From contig JAJEET010000020.1 in the NCBI GenBank assembly GCA_022820835.1, positions 36,131 to 100,130 on the forward strand: a DNA stretch of 64,000 nucleotides. Reading direction: 5' to 3'. Each line of letters starts with the position of its first letter. Positions within the stretch are counted from its first letter, which is position 1. Below the pieces are notes generated by a model. That model saw only the letters and a list, made by a program, of their open reading frames with translations, was not told the DNA's origin and made no database searches. Both the position numbers and the translations under genes were made by a program. Of this stretch, positions 35,890-45,254 are shown piece by piece. The DNA is from Candidatus Poribacteria bacterium. Lineage in GTDB: Bacteria; Poribacteria; WGA-4E; WGA-3G.

Positions 35890-36660
35890 TCACCTAATTT
35901 TTAACTTTCCCCATGTAACAGCGATTTTGCCAGATGCTTCTACTGCTAATGATTCACTTTCCATAACTGCGTTGATCTCATCTTCGTCCAGAGCGCGATC
36001 ATACAGTCGGACTTCATCAATTATACCGTTAAATAGGTATTCATGGACAGGGCGTTCATTAGCACCGGCTCCGATGAGAAAATCTCGTTGCGCATTGAAA
36101 TTCGGTTCAGGGGTTCTTTCACCGATGTGTTCACCGTTTACGTAGAACACCTGTTTGCCATCAGCATAAACACCAGCGACATGATCCCAGTCCCCAAGAT
36201 TAACGGCGGGACCTTGCACAGATACCCATGGTGTTACACCATCCCCTGTCCAAAACTGCCATGTATTTCCGGGTTCAGCGTAAATGATATAACCACTCGT
36301 AGGCGGTTCATTACGAGAGGATATAACAGCACGGTGATTGGCACTCCCGGGTTCCACGTTTGCCCAAGCACATATCGTGAAGGATTCAGGATTGAGATCC
36401 CCATGGAACGGCACTCTCACCTCATCTTCAGTTTGGTCAAACTCAATTCCGCCACCAAAATATCCATCAACCCTTTGTGGGTCTCCGATTAACGTGCCAT
36501 CGTGTCCATTACCGGTTGCGTCAATTGCGGTGTCACCATCGTTTTCGTTGAAATCCCAATAGGCTACAAGACCTTTTTCAACATCTACGGATTGCACCGG
36601 CGGTGCCATTAGAACTACAAAAAGTAGCAATAAAGCACTCGTGAATGCTACAAATTTCAT
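35890..36660 (-). CDS. Secreted LamG/concanavalin-like domain protein
   Basis: Signal peptide 'LLLLFVVLMAPPVQS' then one LamG-type jelly-roll domain (~28-230). Landmarks are 'GLVAYWDFNENDGDTAIDAT', 'GNGHDGTLIG', 'FTICAWANVEP', 'WDHVAGVYADGKQVFYVNGE' and 'GIIDEVRLYDRALDEDEI'. Such domains bind carbohydrate or protein ligands outside the cell. The C-terminal tail 'LAVEASGKIAVTWGKLK' closely resembles the tail of the paralogue at 45255, a possible sorting or anchoring signal. A TATAAT (36745-36740) with TTGTTG 17 bases upstream could be its promoter. Confidence 0.88.
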   Translation of the reverse strand: MKFVAFTSALLLLFVVLMAPPVQSVDVEKGLVAYWDFNENDGDTAIDATGNGHDGTLIGDPQRVDGYFGGGIEFDQTEDEVRVPFHGDLNPESFTICAWANVEPGSANHRAVISSRNEPPTSGYIIYAEPGNTWQFWTGDGVTPWVSVQGPAVNLGDWDHVAGVYADGKQVFYVNGEHIGERTPEPNFNAQRDFLIGAGANERPVHEYLFNGIIDEVRLYDRALDEDEINAVMESESLAVEASGKIAVTWGKLKIR

Positions 36661-36794
36661 TTTTTTACTCCTAATTTTGAGAGTTTTCGGTCAATCGAAG
36701 ACGAGATAAAGCTGCCTCATCTTCGTTCAATTAACGTCTATTATAACAATTTTCGGAAGAAACAACAATAAAAAGTTGACAATCAATTATTCGG

Positions 36795-36823
36795 TTGACA
36801 ACTCAAAGGTTCGCGGCTATAAT
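36795..36823 (+). promoter_or_regulatory. Perfect sigma-70-type promoter for the SDR gene
   Basis: TTGACA 36795-36800, 17-base spacer, TATAAT 36818-36823. The ATG at 36890 is 67 bases downstream. The promoter lies inside the open frame that extends back to 36776, which rules out that longer start. Confidence 0.8.
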
Positions 36824-36889
36824 GGCAACGTAGAAATATTAAGGTATAATTTTCAATCTCACATTCTCAAAAAAGGATACGGAATTCTA

Positions 36890-37660
36890 ATGGACTTAGG
36901 ACTAAAAAATAAAGTAGTCGTCGTAACAGGCGCAAGCCGCGGTATCGGACGCGCCATCGCACACGGATTCGCTGAAGAAGGCGCACGACTCAGCATCTGT
37001 GGTAGAACCAAAGATACCCTCGAAAACGTGACAAATGAACTGACTGTGAAAGGCGCGACGGTTTTTGCTAAACAGACAGATGTTACAGATACAGCGCAGG
37101 TCGAAGCGTTTGTGGCAGAAACAGTGGAAACCTACGGCAAGATTGATGTTGTTGTGAACAACGTCGGCGGTAGCCGATGGACGCCTCTCGAAGAAATTTC
37201 GGATACCGAATGGCACGAAATCCTTGATCTGAACTTGGTATCTGCAGCACGCGTCAACCGACTCGCAATCCCTCAGATGAAGGAACAGGGCGGTGGCACA
37301 ATTCTCATGATAACCTCTATCTACGGCAGAGAAGGTGGTGGACACATTACTTATAACGCCGCAAAAGCCGCCGAGATTAGCATGACGAAATCATTGGCAA
37401 AAGAACTTGCACCAGACAATATCCGGGTGAATAGTGTCGCTCCCGGTTCGATCCTCTTCCCCGGTGGCGGTTGGGCGCGCCGTATCGCAGCAGATCCAAA
37501 GGCGATGGAGGCGTTTGTGGAAAGCGAAATGCCGCTCGGTCGATTCGGCAAGCCAGAAGAAATCGCGAACGTCGTCGTCTTCCTCGCATCGGAACGTGCA
37601 AGTCTTGTAACGGGGGCTTGTGTAAACGTGGATGGATGCCAGACCCGTTCAAATATTTGA
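36890..37660 (+). CDS. Short-chain dehydrogenase/reductase (SDR)
   Basis: Classical SDR of 256 residues using NAD(P)H. The cofactor motif 'VVTGASRGIGRAIAHG' is at ~10-25, 'NNVGG' follows, catalytic Ser is in 'MITSIYGREGG', and the active Tyr-Lys pair is in 'TYNAAKAAEISMTKSLA'. The end 'GACVNVDGCQTRS' is normal. Similar to FabG-type and glucose-dehydrogenase-type members; substrate not predictable. ATG 36890 with AAAAGGA upstream. Expressed from its own promoter. A 154-bp repeat follows. Confidence 0.92.
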   Translation: MDLGLKNKVVVVTGASRGIGRAIAHGFAEEGARLSICGRTKDTLENVTNELTVKGATVFAKQTDVTDTAQVEAFVAETVETYGKIDVVVNNVGGSRWTPLEEISDTEWHEILDLNLVSAARVNRLAIPQMKEQGGGTILMITSIYGREGGGHITYNAAKAAEISMTKSLAKELAPDNIRVNSVAPGSILFPGGGWARRIAADPKAMEAFVESEMPLGRFGKPEEIANVVVFLASERASLVTGACVNVDGCQTRSNI

Positions 37661-37684
37661 TGTTGTCGAAATTTATAGTACAGG

Positions 37685-37838
37685 AACGTGAACTTGAAAA
37701 TAAATCTGTAGGTTGGGTTGAGCGGTAAATACACACTAAAAACCGTATAATTTAGACAGATATGCTGCTTTTCAAGGCACTTTCTGCATAAATAGCGGTA
37801 GCGAAACCCAACATCCCACTTTTATCAAACTCGCGTTA
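37685..37838. repeat. 155-bp MITE-like repeat, copy 2
   Basis: Matches 4564-4718 over its whole length with about ten differences. Ends 'aacgtgaacttg' and 'caaactcgcgtta' are inverted. Lies directly 3' of the SDR gene. Confidence 0.75.
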
Positions 37839-37967
37839 CTATAAAAAGATATGGTGTGTAGATAGTGCCAACATTTGAGGGAGTGGGCACTTTCGTTTCT
37901 TCCTCGCTTCCATCCCTTCTGATCCCCTCAGAAGATGGAAATTGGAAATCGCTTAAATTTTTTTCCC

Positions 37968-37997
37968 TTGTTTATAAACACATAAACATGTTAGAAT
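37968..37997 (+). promoter_or_regulatory. Candidate promoter for the DUF1501 gene
   Basis: TTGTTT 37968-37973, 18-base spacer, TAGAAT 37992-37997, 31 bases before the start codon. The -35 is weak. Confidence 0.45.
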
Positions 37998-38027
37998 AAT
38001 ACGAGTGAAAAAATAAGGAGGATGGAA

Positions 38028-39335
38028 ATGGACACAAAATTGTGGGTTCCAGAATACGACACACCAGAATTATGGCATACGGAGATCTCACGACGTAGTT
38101 TTGTCAAGACAGGCATTAGCAGTTTTCTTGGACTGATCGCGATGCAGCACTTCGGTTCGAGTAGTTTCGCGCAACTCGAGGATGTTATACCGCGAGCGAA
38201 GCACTGTATCGTCCTTTTTATGAGCGGCGGTGCCAGTCAGTTGGATACGTTTGATCCGAAACCGGGTACCAAGAACGGCGGCCCCTTTGCTGCGATTCCG
38301 ACGAGTGCTAAAGGGATACAGGTATCCGAACATCTCCCAAACGTCGCAGAGCAGGCACACCATCTTTCGGTTATCCGGTCGATGGTCTCTCGCGAAGGAA
38401 ATCATGAGCGCGCCCGTTATCTACTACATACCGGATATGCCCCCGGCGGAGCCGTCAGACATCCAACCCTCGGTTCAATCACTTCTCATTATCTTGAAGA
38501 TGAATTTTTGGACCTACCGAGTTGTGTGAACATTAATTCACCGACCTACTCCGGCGGATTCCTCGGCGCAACGCACGATCCATTTGTCGTCAAAGACCCG
38601 ATGATGCCTGTTGAAGACATCTCGTACCCGGCACAGATGGACACGCATCGTTTTCGCGAACGGCTCAAGATGCTCAGAGCAATTGAAAAAGATTTTATCG
38701 CAAAACGGACGGGACGCAGCACTGAAGCACACGAGGCAATTTACAAGAAAGCTGACGAACTTATTAATTCCCCGAAAATAGACGCTTTTAACCTTGATGA
38801 TGAACCCATCGCTACCCGCGAAGCCTACGGTATGAACCGGTTCGGTCAAGGGTGTCTCATGGCACGGCGGCTCGTGGAAGCCGGGGTCAAATTTGTAGAA
38901 GTTTCACTCGATGGATGGGATACGCACCAGAACAACTTTGAACGGACAAAAGAACTTCTTGATATGGTAGACCCAGCCTACGCTATGCTCCTAAAGGACC
39001 TCTCTGAACGCGATCTCCTTGACGAGACAATTGTACTCTGGCTCGGTGAATTCGGGCGCACGCCGAGAATCAACGAAAACGATGGACGCGATCATCACAC
39101 CAACGGTTGGTCGGCTGTTGTCGGAGGCGGCGGAGTACGCGGTGGACAAATCGTCGGCGGAACTAATGAAGATGGAAGTCAGGTCGTTAGTGGTGCTGTC
39201 GGTGTACCTGACCTCTTCGCATCGCTCTGCTTCGCACTCGGAATCGACGGCGACGAAGAGAACTACTCCCGCTCAGGTCGACCCATTCGGGTCGTCAACG
39301 ATGGTTCGGTTATAGAGGAACTGTTCAAGGCTTAG
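38028..39335 (+). CDS. DUF1501 family Tat-exported protein
   Basis: Twin-arginine signal 'SRRSFVKTGISSFLGLIA' near the N-terminus. The body is the DUF1501 fold, related to sulfatase/alkaline phosphatases: 'IVLFMSGGASQLDTFDPKPG', 'RSMVSREGNHERARYLLHTG', 'ASSGGALM' absent, and 'WLGEFGRTPRINENDGRDHH' near the C-terminus. ATG 38028 is six bases after AAGGAGG; ATG 38022 would overlap the ribosome site. In Planctomycetes this family usually neighbours DUF1549/DUF1553 genes; here it is alone. Enzymatic role unknown. Confidence 0.9.
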   Translation: MDTKLWVPEYDTPELWHTEISRRSFVKTGISSFLGLIAMQHFGSSSFAQLEDVIPRAKHCIVLFMSGGASQLDTFDPKPGTKNGGPFAAIPTSAKGIQVSEHLPNVAEQAHHLSVIRSMVSREGNHERARYLLHTGYAPGGAVRHPTLGSITSHYLEDEFLDLPSCVNINSPTYSGGFLGATHDPFVVKDPMMPVEDISYPAQMDTHRFRERLKMLRAIEKDFIAKRTGRSTEAHEAIYKKADELINSPKIDAFNLDDEPIATREAYGMNRFGQGCLMARRLVEAGVKFVEVSLDGWDTHQNNFERTKELLDMVDPAYAMLLKDLSERDLLDETIVLWLGEFGRTPRINENDGRDHHTNGWSAVVGGGGVRGGQIVGGTNEDGSQVVSGAVGVPDLFASLCFALGIDGDEENYSRSGRPIRVVNDGSVIEELFKA

Positions 39336-39440
39336 GAGTTGTCAGTTTCCAGTTTCGAGTTACCAGTTAACAGAAAGATTTGATGCATCAGTTGCCCTCT
39401 TTACTGGTCACTGGTTACTGGTTACTGGTTACTACTGAAA
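39336..39440 (+). repeat. Inverted heptamer-repeat element before rsmD
   Basis: The left arm 'agttgtcagtttccagtttc' and right arm made of TTACTGG heptamers are complementary. The element ends on the rsmD ATG and leaves no Shine-Dalgarno. Same family as 1203-1322, 52013-52131 and 60248-60372. Confidence 0.7.
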
Positions 39441-40072
39441 TGAGAGTTATCGCTGGCGCATTCAAAGGGAGACGTCTGGTCGCACCGAAAGGAAGTCGTA
39501 TCGTCCGTCCTACGACAGATCGGGTTAAAGAGTCGGTTTTCAGTATTCTACGCGAACAGGTGATTGACGCGGATTTTCTCGACATCTGTGCAGGGACGGG
39601 GAGTATCGGGATTGAGGCGTTGAGTCGAGGGGCGAAGCATGCCACCTTTTTGGAACGCGACCCGCGGTGCATCCGCGTTATAGAACAAAACCTTAATACC
39701 TGTGGTCTTCCAGCGCAACCTCACACACGCTGTTTGGGCGCAACGCAAAAGCCAACTGTTAGGGCATGCCTGCTCCGTCGCGATGTTGTGAAAGGCATTT
39801 CGTATCTCCAGAAACAGGCAGCCGTTTTTCGGATCATCTATTTCGATCCACCCTATAGCAAAAGTCCAGACGGTAGCACGGAATTATATACGATTTGTTT
39901 GACACTGCTGGCTGAGAACGAGTTGCTCAGCCCAGAGGGGACGCTACTTGTTGAGCACGCGAAACGGTCTATTATGCCTGACAAAATTGGGAGCTTGACG
40001 CGAAACCGAATGGCGAGTTATAGCGATACAAGCGTATCATTTTACCGTAAACACGAAACATGGAAATTTTAA
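39440..40072 (+). CDS. rsmD: 16S rRNA (guanine966-N2)-methyltransferase RsmD
   Basis: Methylates G966 of 16S rRNA. 'MRVIAGAFKGRRLVAPKG' is the standard N-terminus and sets the start at 39440. The frame back to 39380 is repeat sequence. SAM site 'LDICAGTGSIGIEALSRGA', catalytic 'IIYFDPPYSK'. About 20 extra residues lie between 'NLNTCGLPAQ' and 'RRDVVKGISYL', where the family is usually shorter. The stop overlaps the cupin start by 13 bases. coaD, its frequent neighbour, is absent. Confidence 0.92.
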   Translation: MRVIAGAFKGRRLVAPKGSRIVRPTTDRVKESVFSILREQVIDADFLDICAGTGSIGIEALSRGAKHATFLERDPRCIRVIEQNLNTCGLPAQPHTRCLGATQKPTVRACLLRRDVVKGISYLQKQAAVFRIIYFDPPYSKSPDGSTELYTICLTLLAENELLSPEGTLLVEHAKRSIMPDKIGSLTRNRMASYSDTSVSFYRKHETWKF

Positions 40073-40797
40073 ATCTTCAATCCGGAACCCCCTTTCAAAT
40101 GGGAAAAGGAAAGAATTGGCGTGTTGTACACCCCGATATGGGATCAACACAGTTGACCCTTAACCACGGCCTCCATGCCCCGGATCAAGAGTTTACGCAA
40201 CATTATCACGATGCCTCAGAAGATGCTATTGTCGTTTTAGAAGGCGGGGGTGCTATCCGACAAGGGAGTGCCTATACTCCCATTGCCGCGGGGGATGTTA
40301 TTTTTGTACCCGCAGGGGAGGTCCACGGAACCGTCAATACCACACCGAATATGGCACGTTTGATGAGTTTCCAAGCACCACCAGATATGGCACTCTATCG
40401 TGGTGAACGAGACACACCGGAGGAAGCACCTACACCGCAACATGGACATCGCAGCAATGTTCAAGTGATTAATATGGCGCGATCGGGGCCCGTGTTCGGG
40501 AAATCGGTCGCCGAATGGCGAAGCGTCGTCTCACCAGAGAAAGGTTCCGTACATCTCTCATTGGATTATATATGTCTTAACAACGAACAGCACTTTACGC
40601 ATGAACCGATAGACAGTGAAGCAATTTATGTCCTTATAAATGGGGGCGCTGAAGTAACACATGATAGCGACGAGACGCAGACACTGCAACGCTACGATGT
40701 CCTCTTCCTTTCCGCCAGAGATACCTTTTCACTTGCCCATATAGCGGATGAACCGACAACAATTGTAACCTGTTGGGCAGTTGCGGCCGATCGATAA
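40060..40797 (+). CDS. Bicupin protein
   Basis: Two cupin domains in 245 residues. The first has a credible metal site: 'QEFTQHYHDASEDAIVVLEG' supplies His and Glu/Asp ligands and 'VPAGEVHGTVN' the last His. The second ('HFTHEPIDSEAIYVLINGGA' ... 'LSARDTFSLAHI') keeps the fold with fewer ligands. Its start lies 13 bases inside rsmD, so they are co-translated. Candidate roles are dioxygenase, isomerase or sugar-binding; none can be chosen. Confidence 0.75.
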   Translation: MEILNLQSGTPFQMGKGKNWRVVHPDMGSTQLTLNHGLHAPDQEFTQHYHDASEDAIVVLEGGGAIRQGSAYTPIAAGDVIFVPAGEVHGTVNTTPNMARLMSFQAPPDMALYRGERDTPEEAPTPQHGHRSNVQVINMARSGPVFGKSVAEWRSVVSPEKGSVHLSLDYICLNNEQHFTHEPIDSEAIYVLINGGAEVTHDSDETQTLQRYDVLFLSARDTFSLAHIADEPTTIVTCWAVAADR

Positions 40798-40977
40798 CTT
40801 TGGGGTAAGACAGCGTTCATTACGCCTTTTTTTAGCCTGTAGACCATCTGTCGGACAAGGTAGGGCAATGACGTGTCGTGTTTTCTACGCAAAGATCGGT
40901 TCCTCGCGGATACGAGGATGTTTAAACGGAACGAATCTTATTATACCATTTCTAATTGAAAATGTCTCTGTTTTGTA

Positions 40978-40999
40978 GCACAAACTTCCTAGTTTGTGC
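40978..40999. other. Hairpin in the 304-base gap before the melibiase gene
   Basis: GCACAAAC (40978-40985) and GTTTGTGC (40992-40999) around TTCCTA. No T-run follows. The rest of 40798-41101 has no gene. GAGACA with TATTAT 17 bases downstream (about 41030-41060) is a weak promoter candidate. Confidence 0.5.
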
Positions 41000-41101
41000 C
41001 TTAAAAATAACGACCATAATAACCGCCTAATGAGACAATAATTGATAGAAATGCTATTATCTATGTACACGGAATAACAGACGAGAAAAGGAAATTGATG
41101 G

Positions 41102-43573
41102 ATGAGACCAGATGATATAGCAGTCTCACGGCAGGGAAACCTCGTCGTGATAAACCACGATAAGTTTGAGATTAAGTTCAACCTCGCAAAAGGAACCTGG
41201 GACTATATTGATGAACGCGGGGATACGGTTATCCGAAACGGTTGTGCAGAAGTTACCCTCGGTGATGGCAGTGTCATCAAAACTGAGAATGCTGGCATCC
41301 GTGAATTTGTTACACAGCCGGCGACGGACGTTTTGGGCGAGTGTCATCAAATCCGTTTCTCCTGCGAAGTAACCAAAAAAGGGATCCGAATAAATACCTA
41401 TCTCAATTGTTATGCCGATCAACCGGCGATACACCTAAAAATTGGTGTCGAAAATCTAAAAACTGACCCCTTACAACTTGAGAGTCTTACAGTACTTGGG
41501 GTTTCCGCGAACCGTGGTGCCGTCTTACTCGGTAAAACACCAGCGGATTGTCACCTCTTTATTAATATGCCACCGATCTCTCCAGGGGTCAGTAAAAAAC
41601 TTTATGATGGATTCCTGCTGAGCGAGACCGATACGATGCATCCGAGCCACGATGGTGTCCTTCACGATACAGAGAGTGGTAAGGCACTTGTCTTCGGTTT
41701 TCTGACAACTGAGAAGTGGTGGCCCCGAATCCAAGTCGGTTGTCAAGCAAACGGTAAACGGAACTCGCAATCCAATAATAAGAAGCGAGCCGGTGTTAAC
41801 ACTTGGAAACTCTATCACCAGTGTGAACAGGAATGCACCCCTGGCACAGAAATCGTTTCTGAGACGGCTTATATCAACTTTACCGGTGGGGCTAAGGCTG
41901 CTTATGAGCACTATACCGCGCGCTTGGCAGCACAACATCGTACGTTAAACACACAAGCCAGCTATGCTCCTCTGACTGCCTGGACCTTTTCTGGCACATC
42001 CGAACCACTTGAGGCAGATACGGTCTTAACGCAAATTGACGCTATCGCAGAGCACCCACTCTTTCAACCAAACTACCCAGGCGGCATCAATCATATTCAA
42101 GTTGACACAGTATCAGGACTACAAAACCCACAGGAAACCGAAACAGTTGTAAAAAAAGTTCAGGAAACAGGTTTCAAAGTAGGTGTCCGAATCAATCCCT
42201 TCTGTGTCGCACTTGATTCAGAATTGGTACAAAACTATCCAGACCGTTGCATACAGAAACAGAATAACGATAAAAATGGAAAGGGACGTTCGCGCAGGCG
42301 AACCGCTCGTAACGGATACAAACCCGCGACAATTCATCTCCCAGACACCGGTAATGAAGTCGCACTTTTGGATGTTTCACACCCCGAAGTACAAGGACAG
42401 ATTCGGGAGCAGATTAAGCATATCGTCTGCAATTATGGGGCTTCTTTTATTAATGTGGATTTCATAGGATATACAACTGGACTCACCCATACTTCACACG
42501 ATTTGCAATGGCATGACGACAATCTTACTGCCCTACAACTCTATCGTTCTGCTGTAGAACTATTGGCGGAGACAGTTGATGAAGCATGTTTACAGGACAG
42601 CTCAGAAAAAGAGAAAGTCCTCCTCACTGGATACAATGCCGTCGCAAGTGTGTTGCTCGGTGGTATTGACATCAACGCACCGCTGCTCAACTCTCCGTTC
42701 CCAACTGCCGAGGCTTCTAATCGCGCAAGCGACCAATGGCATCATCAACGCGGTATAAAACATCGTTTGACCAGATATGCAGCGCATCTACGAGAACATA
42801 ACGTTCTCTGGCACCACCTTTTCGGCGAAATCTCTGTTGATGAACCGCGCCCCGTCAACGAAGTCATCGTTGAGCTAACTGCCGCAGCACTCAGTGGCGG
42901 GGCTGTTTTCTGTGCAGACCGGATCCAAGCGTTCACGCCTGCTCGCGCCGCAGCATTCGCAAAGATCTTACCCCTTGGAGGCGAACCCGCTACACCTATA
43001 GACCTTTACGAGGACCCTTTTCCCAGAATTTGGTATCTCCCTGTTTCGACACCACATGAAACATGGCATCTCGCCGCTATCTTCAATTGGAACGATTATG
43101 AAGATGATGTCTATTTTAAACTTGATGCACTCGAATCCGCAGAATCTAATGATTTCCTCGTCCACGACTTCTGGATGCGTCAATACCTCGGAAAAGTCTC
43201 GCAAAACGTTAACCTCTTGAATATTCCTCCGCGCTCTGCCAAACTCTTCTGTTTCCGTGAAGAACAGGACGTACCCCAATTGCTCTCAACCGATATGCAC
43301 TATACGCAGGGCGGCGCTGATATCTTGTCTGCCGGTTGGGACCATCACAGCCAAAGTTTTCTACTCGTTTGCAAACCGCTGAGACAGGATGAAGGCACCT
43401 GTTTCATTCATGTACCAGAGGGCTACCTGCCCATAAGCGTCGCAACCTACGGCAGTGATTATCAGTACACTTGGGATAGACCGATCTATCAATTAAAATT
43501 TGCACGGACGCAGCCCGGACAACTCGTACACACCAGCATTCACTTCGCAAAAACTTCAGGTGGGAACGCTTAG
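41102..43573 (+). CDS. Melibiase/alpha-galactosidase-like glycoside hydrolase
   Basis: 823 residues with the plan of GH27/GH36-type enzymes. The N-terminal ~280 residues form a beta-sandwich. A TIM barrel begins near 'APLTAWTFSGTSEPLEADTV'. Barrel landmarks are 'INHIQVDTVSGLQNP', 'FKVGVRINPFCVALDSELV', 'EVALLDVSHPEVQGQIREQI' and 'SFINVDFIGYTTGL', where Asp is the expected nucleophile. 'NRASDQWHHQ' offers the acid/base Asp. The C-terminal beta domain is 'TWHLAAIFNWNDYEDDVYF'. No signal peptide, so cytoplasmic unless exported otherwise. Exact specificity unknown. The UDG gene follows at once. Confidence 0.75.
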   Translation: MRPDDIAVSRQGNLVVINHDKFEIKFNLAKGTWDYIDERGDTVIRNGCAEVTLGDGSVIKTENAGIREFVTQPATDVLGECHQIRFSCEVTKKGIRINTYLNCYADQPAIHLKIGVENLKTDPLQLESLTVLGVSANRGAVLLGKTPADCHLFINMPPISPGVSKKLYDGFLLSETDTMHPSHDGVLHDTESGKALVFGFLTTEKWWPRIQVGCQANGKRNSQSNNKKRAGVNTWKLYHQCEQECTPGTEIVSETAYINFTGGAKAAYEHYTARLAAQHRTLNTQASYAPLTAWTFSGTSEPLEADTVLTQIDAIAEHPLFQPNYPGGINHIQVDTVSGLQNPQETETVVKKVQETGFKVGVRINPFCVALDSELVQNYPDRCIQKQNNDKNGKGRSRRRTARNGYKPATIHLPDTGNEVALLDVSHPEVQGQIREQIKHIVCNYGASFINVDFIGYTTGLTHTSHDLQWHDDNLTALQLYRSAVELLAETVDEACLQDSSEKEKVLLTGYNAVASVLLGGIDINAPLLNSPFPTAEASNRASDQWHHQRGIKHRLTRYAAHLREHNVLWHHLFGEISVDEPRPVNEVIVELTAAALSGGAVFCADRIQAFTPARAAAFAKILPLGGEPATPIDLYEDPFPRIWYLPVSTPHETWHLAAIFNWNDYEDDVYFKLDALESAESNDFLVHDFWMRQYLGKVSQNVNLLNIPPRSAKLFCFREEQDVPQLLSTDMHYTQGGADILSAGWDHHSQSFLLVCKPLRQDEGTCFIHVPEGYLPISVATYGSDYQYTWDRPIYQLKFARTQPGQLVHTSIHFAKTSGGNA

Positions 43574-43583
43574 GACAGAAAAC

Positions 43584-44216
43584 ATGCACACGCTTCAGAC
43601 ACAGATGCAAACCCTCAAAACGCAAGCGAGTGTTTGTACGGACTGCGACTTAGCAAAGACACGCACGAACGTCGTTTTCGGAAGTGGTGATGCGACTGCG
43701 AAGTTGGTACTCGTCGCGGAGGGACCATCCGCTGCAGATAATCTAACGACGCTCCCGTTTTCGGGACCCACCGGAAACTTACTTGATGAAGTCCTGATAA
43801 CCAATGATTTAACACGCAATGACATCTGGCTCACCAACATCATTAAGTGTCGCGCAGCAAGTCCTAAAGGCGACAGGTTGAAAAACCGCCCACCGAAGGC
43901 AGCAGAAATCAAGGCGTGCGCGAAATGGCTTGATGGAGAACTCACCTTAGTCCAACCGTCGGTTATCCTCTGTATGGGCGCGCCTGCTGCGAAAGTCCTT
44001 ATCCGGCGGAATTTCCGCATCACCGAAGAACGCGGCATCTGGTTTACCGATACACACTATGCTCCCTTTGTTATGGCGACATTTAACCCCGCTTACATCC
44101 TACGACAAGAGGATGAGAATTTCGCGGCAATGCGGCAAATCCTCATCAACGATATTGCCGAAGCCGTCCAGAAACTACAACAAGCAGCCGAAACTCCAAG
44201 ACTCACCCTGTTTTGA
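43584..44216 (+). CDS. Uracil-DNA glycosylase, family 4 (4Fe-4S)
   Basis: Removes uracil from DNA in base excision repair. ATG 43584 has AGGA eight bases upstream; the longer frame from 43500 overlaps the hydrolase gene. Cluster cysteines are 'VCTDCDLAKTRTNVVFG' and 'IIKCRAASPKGDRLKNR', with a fourth in 'EIKACAKWLDGEL'. Catalytic 'LVAEGPSAADN' departs from the usual 'GEAPGxxED': the acidic residue after GPS is displaced. 'VMATFNPAYILRQE' replaces the typical 'THPS' with 'FNPA', so family 4 versus a near relative is not certain. Confidence 0.82.
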   Translation: MHTLQTQMQTLKTQASVCTDCDLAKTRTNVVFGSGDATAKLVLVAEGPSAADNLTTLPFSGPTGNLLDEVLITNDLTRNDIWLTNIIKCRAASPKGDRLKNRPPKAAEIKACAKWLDGELTLVQPSVILCMGAPAAKVLIRRNFRITEERGIWFTDTHYAPFVMATFNPAYILRQEDENFAAMRQILINDIAEAVQKLQQAAETPRLTLF

Positions 44217-45254
44217 ATGTTTTGTTCAGGTGTTGCCGAGCAAAGAACTATAAGCGTCAATTTTAGAAACAACAGCCATCTCGGTTTCCCCAGGCTCGGT
44301 AGGTTCGGTTTGCAACCGAACCATAAGTGTCAATTTTAGAAAAAACAACCGTCTCAGATCCAGGCCCGGTAGGTTCGGTTTCCTAACCGAACCGGATTCT
44401 ACAGAGAAACCTTGAAGACTTCAAAAACCTCTTCAGTCGCATAGCGACGCAATGTTTATAGCAGCGCGTGCCCAAAAAACCTCAGCCCCGTAGGGGCGGC
44501 ATGTGTAGAGACATTCCTACTGTGAAAAATCACTAAATTGACACCTATGGTGCATATAAACGAGACATCCATAAGTGTCAATTTAAAAAAATAACCGTCT
44601 CAGTCCCCAGGCCGGTAGGGTTTTTGCTGGGGTGTTTCTTCACGGTTTCCTAACCGAACCGGCTCCTACGCGGAAACCTTGAAGACTTGAAAAAAAGTGA
44701 TTGTAAAACATATATGAACTTCCAAATACGCTATGATCGCTATCTACAAAACATATCGCGTTTGCCTCCATAGTAAATAAAAAATATAGTTGACTGAAAA
44801 CATTATATATGTTAGTATATACATACTAATTGAATTATATCAAGCAGTCAAAAACGCAGTCAAAAACACGAAAATAACCCTTCCTTGAACAGAAGGAGGA
44901 GAGAACAGAGGCACAGTTAAAACGAAACCATTAACCGACACACCCTAACCCGTCGGAGAAAAACTATAACGCAGATTTTTGCGTACAAAAAAAATTAAAG
45001 TGCCTTTATGACCAACGCATAGCGAGTCAGCACTAAAAATTCAAAGAGACTTTGAAGACTTCAAAAACCTCTTCAGTCGCGTAGCGACGGAATGTTTATA
45101 GCGGCGCGTGCCCAAAAGACCTAAGCCCCATAGGGGCGGCATTAGCGCCGCTTGTGCTGTGGCTCGTCACGGTATAGTTAGTGAAGGCTCGTATGTGAAG
45201 TTGCTTAGGTCTACGGTTTCCTGTTCATACCTTAGACTACCGTTCACTTTGCCC
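44217..45254. repeat. Repeat-rich spacer, four or more units of the CCATAGGTGTCAATTT family
   Basis: Copies of 'agtgtcaattttagaaa', 'ggtaggttcggtttcctaac', 'gaagacttcaaaaacctctt' and 'cgtaggggcggcat' recur from 44253 to 45150, with right ends such as 'aattgacacctatggtgc' near 44545. Units are partial and interleaved. Between 44700 and 45040 the sequence is unique and carries an orphan promoter. No gene is supported here. Confidence 0.65.
44790..44829 (+). promoter_or_regulatory. Orphan promoter with overlapping operator-like dyad
   Basis: TTGACT 44790-44795, 17-base spacer, TAGTAT 44813-44818. A perfect 7-bp dyad, TTAGTAT (44812-44818) and ATACTAA (44823-44829), covers the -10 and start region. 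GGAGGAG lies at about 44896 but no start codon is at the right distance. No gene follows on this strand before the convergent LamG gene ends at 45255. Confidence 0.5.

Noticed and set aside
36776..36889. N-terminal extension of the SDR protein
   Set aside because: A perfect promoter lies inside it, and the SDR fold starts at ATG 36890 with a ribosome site.
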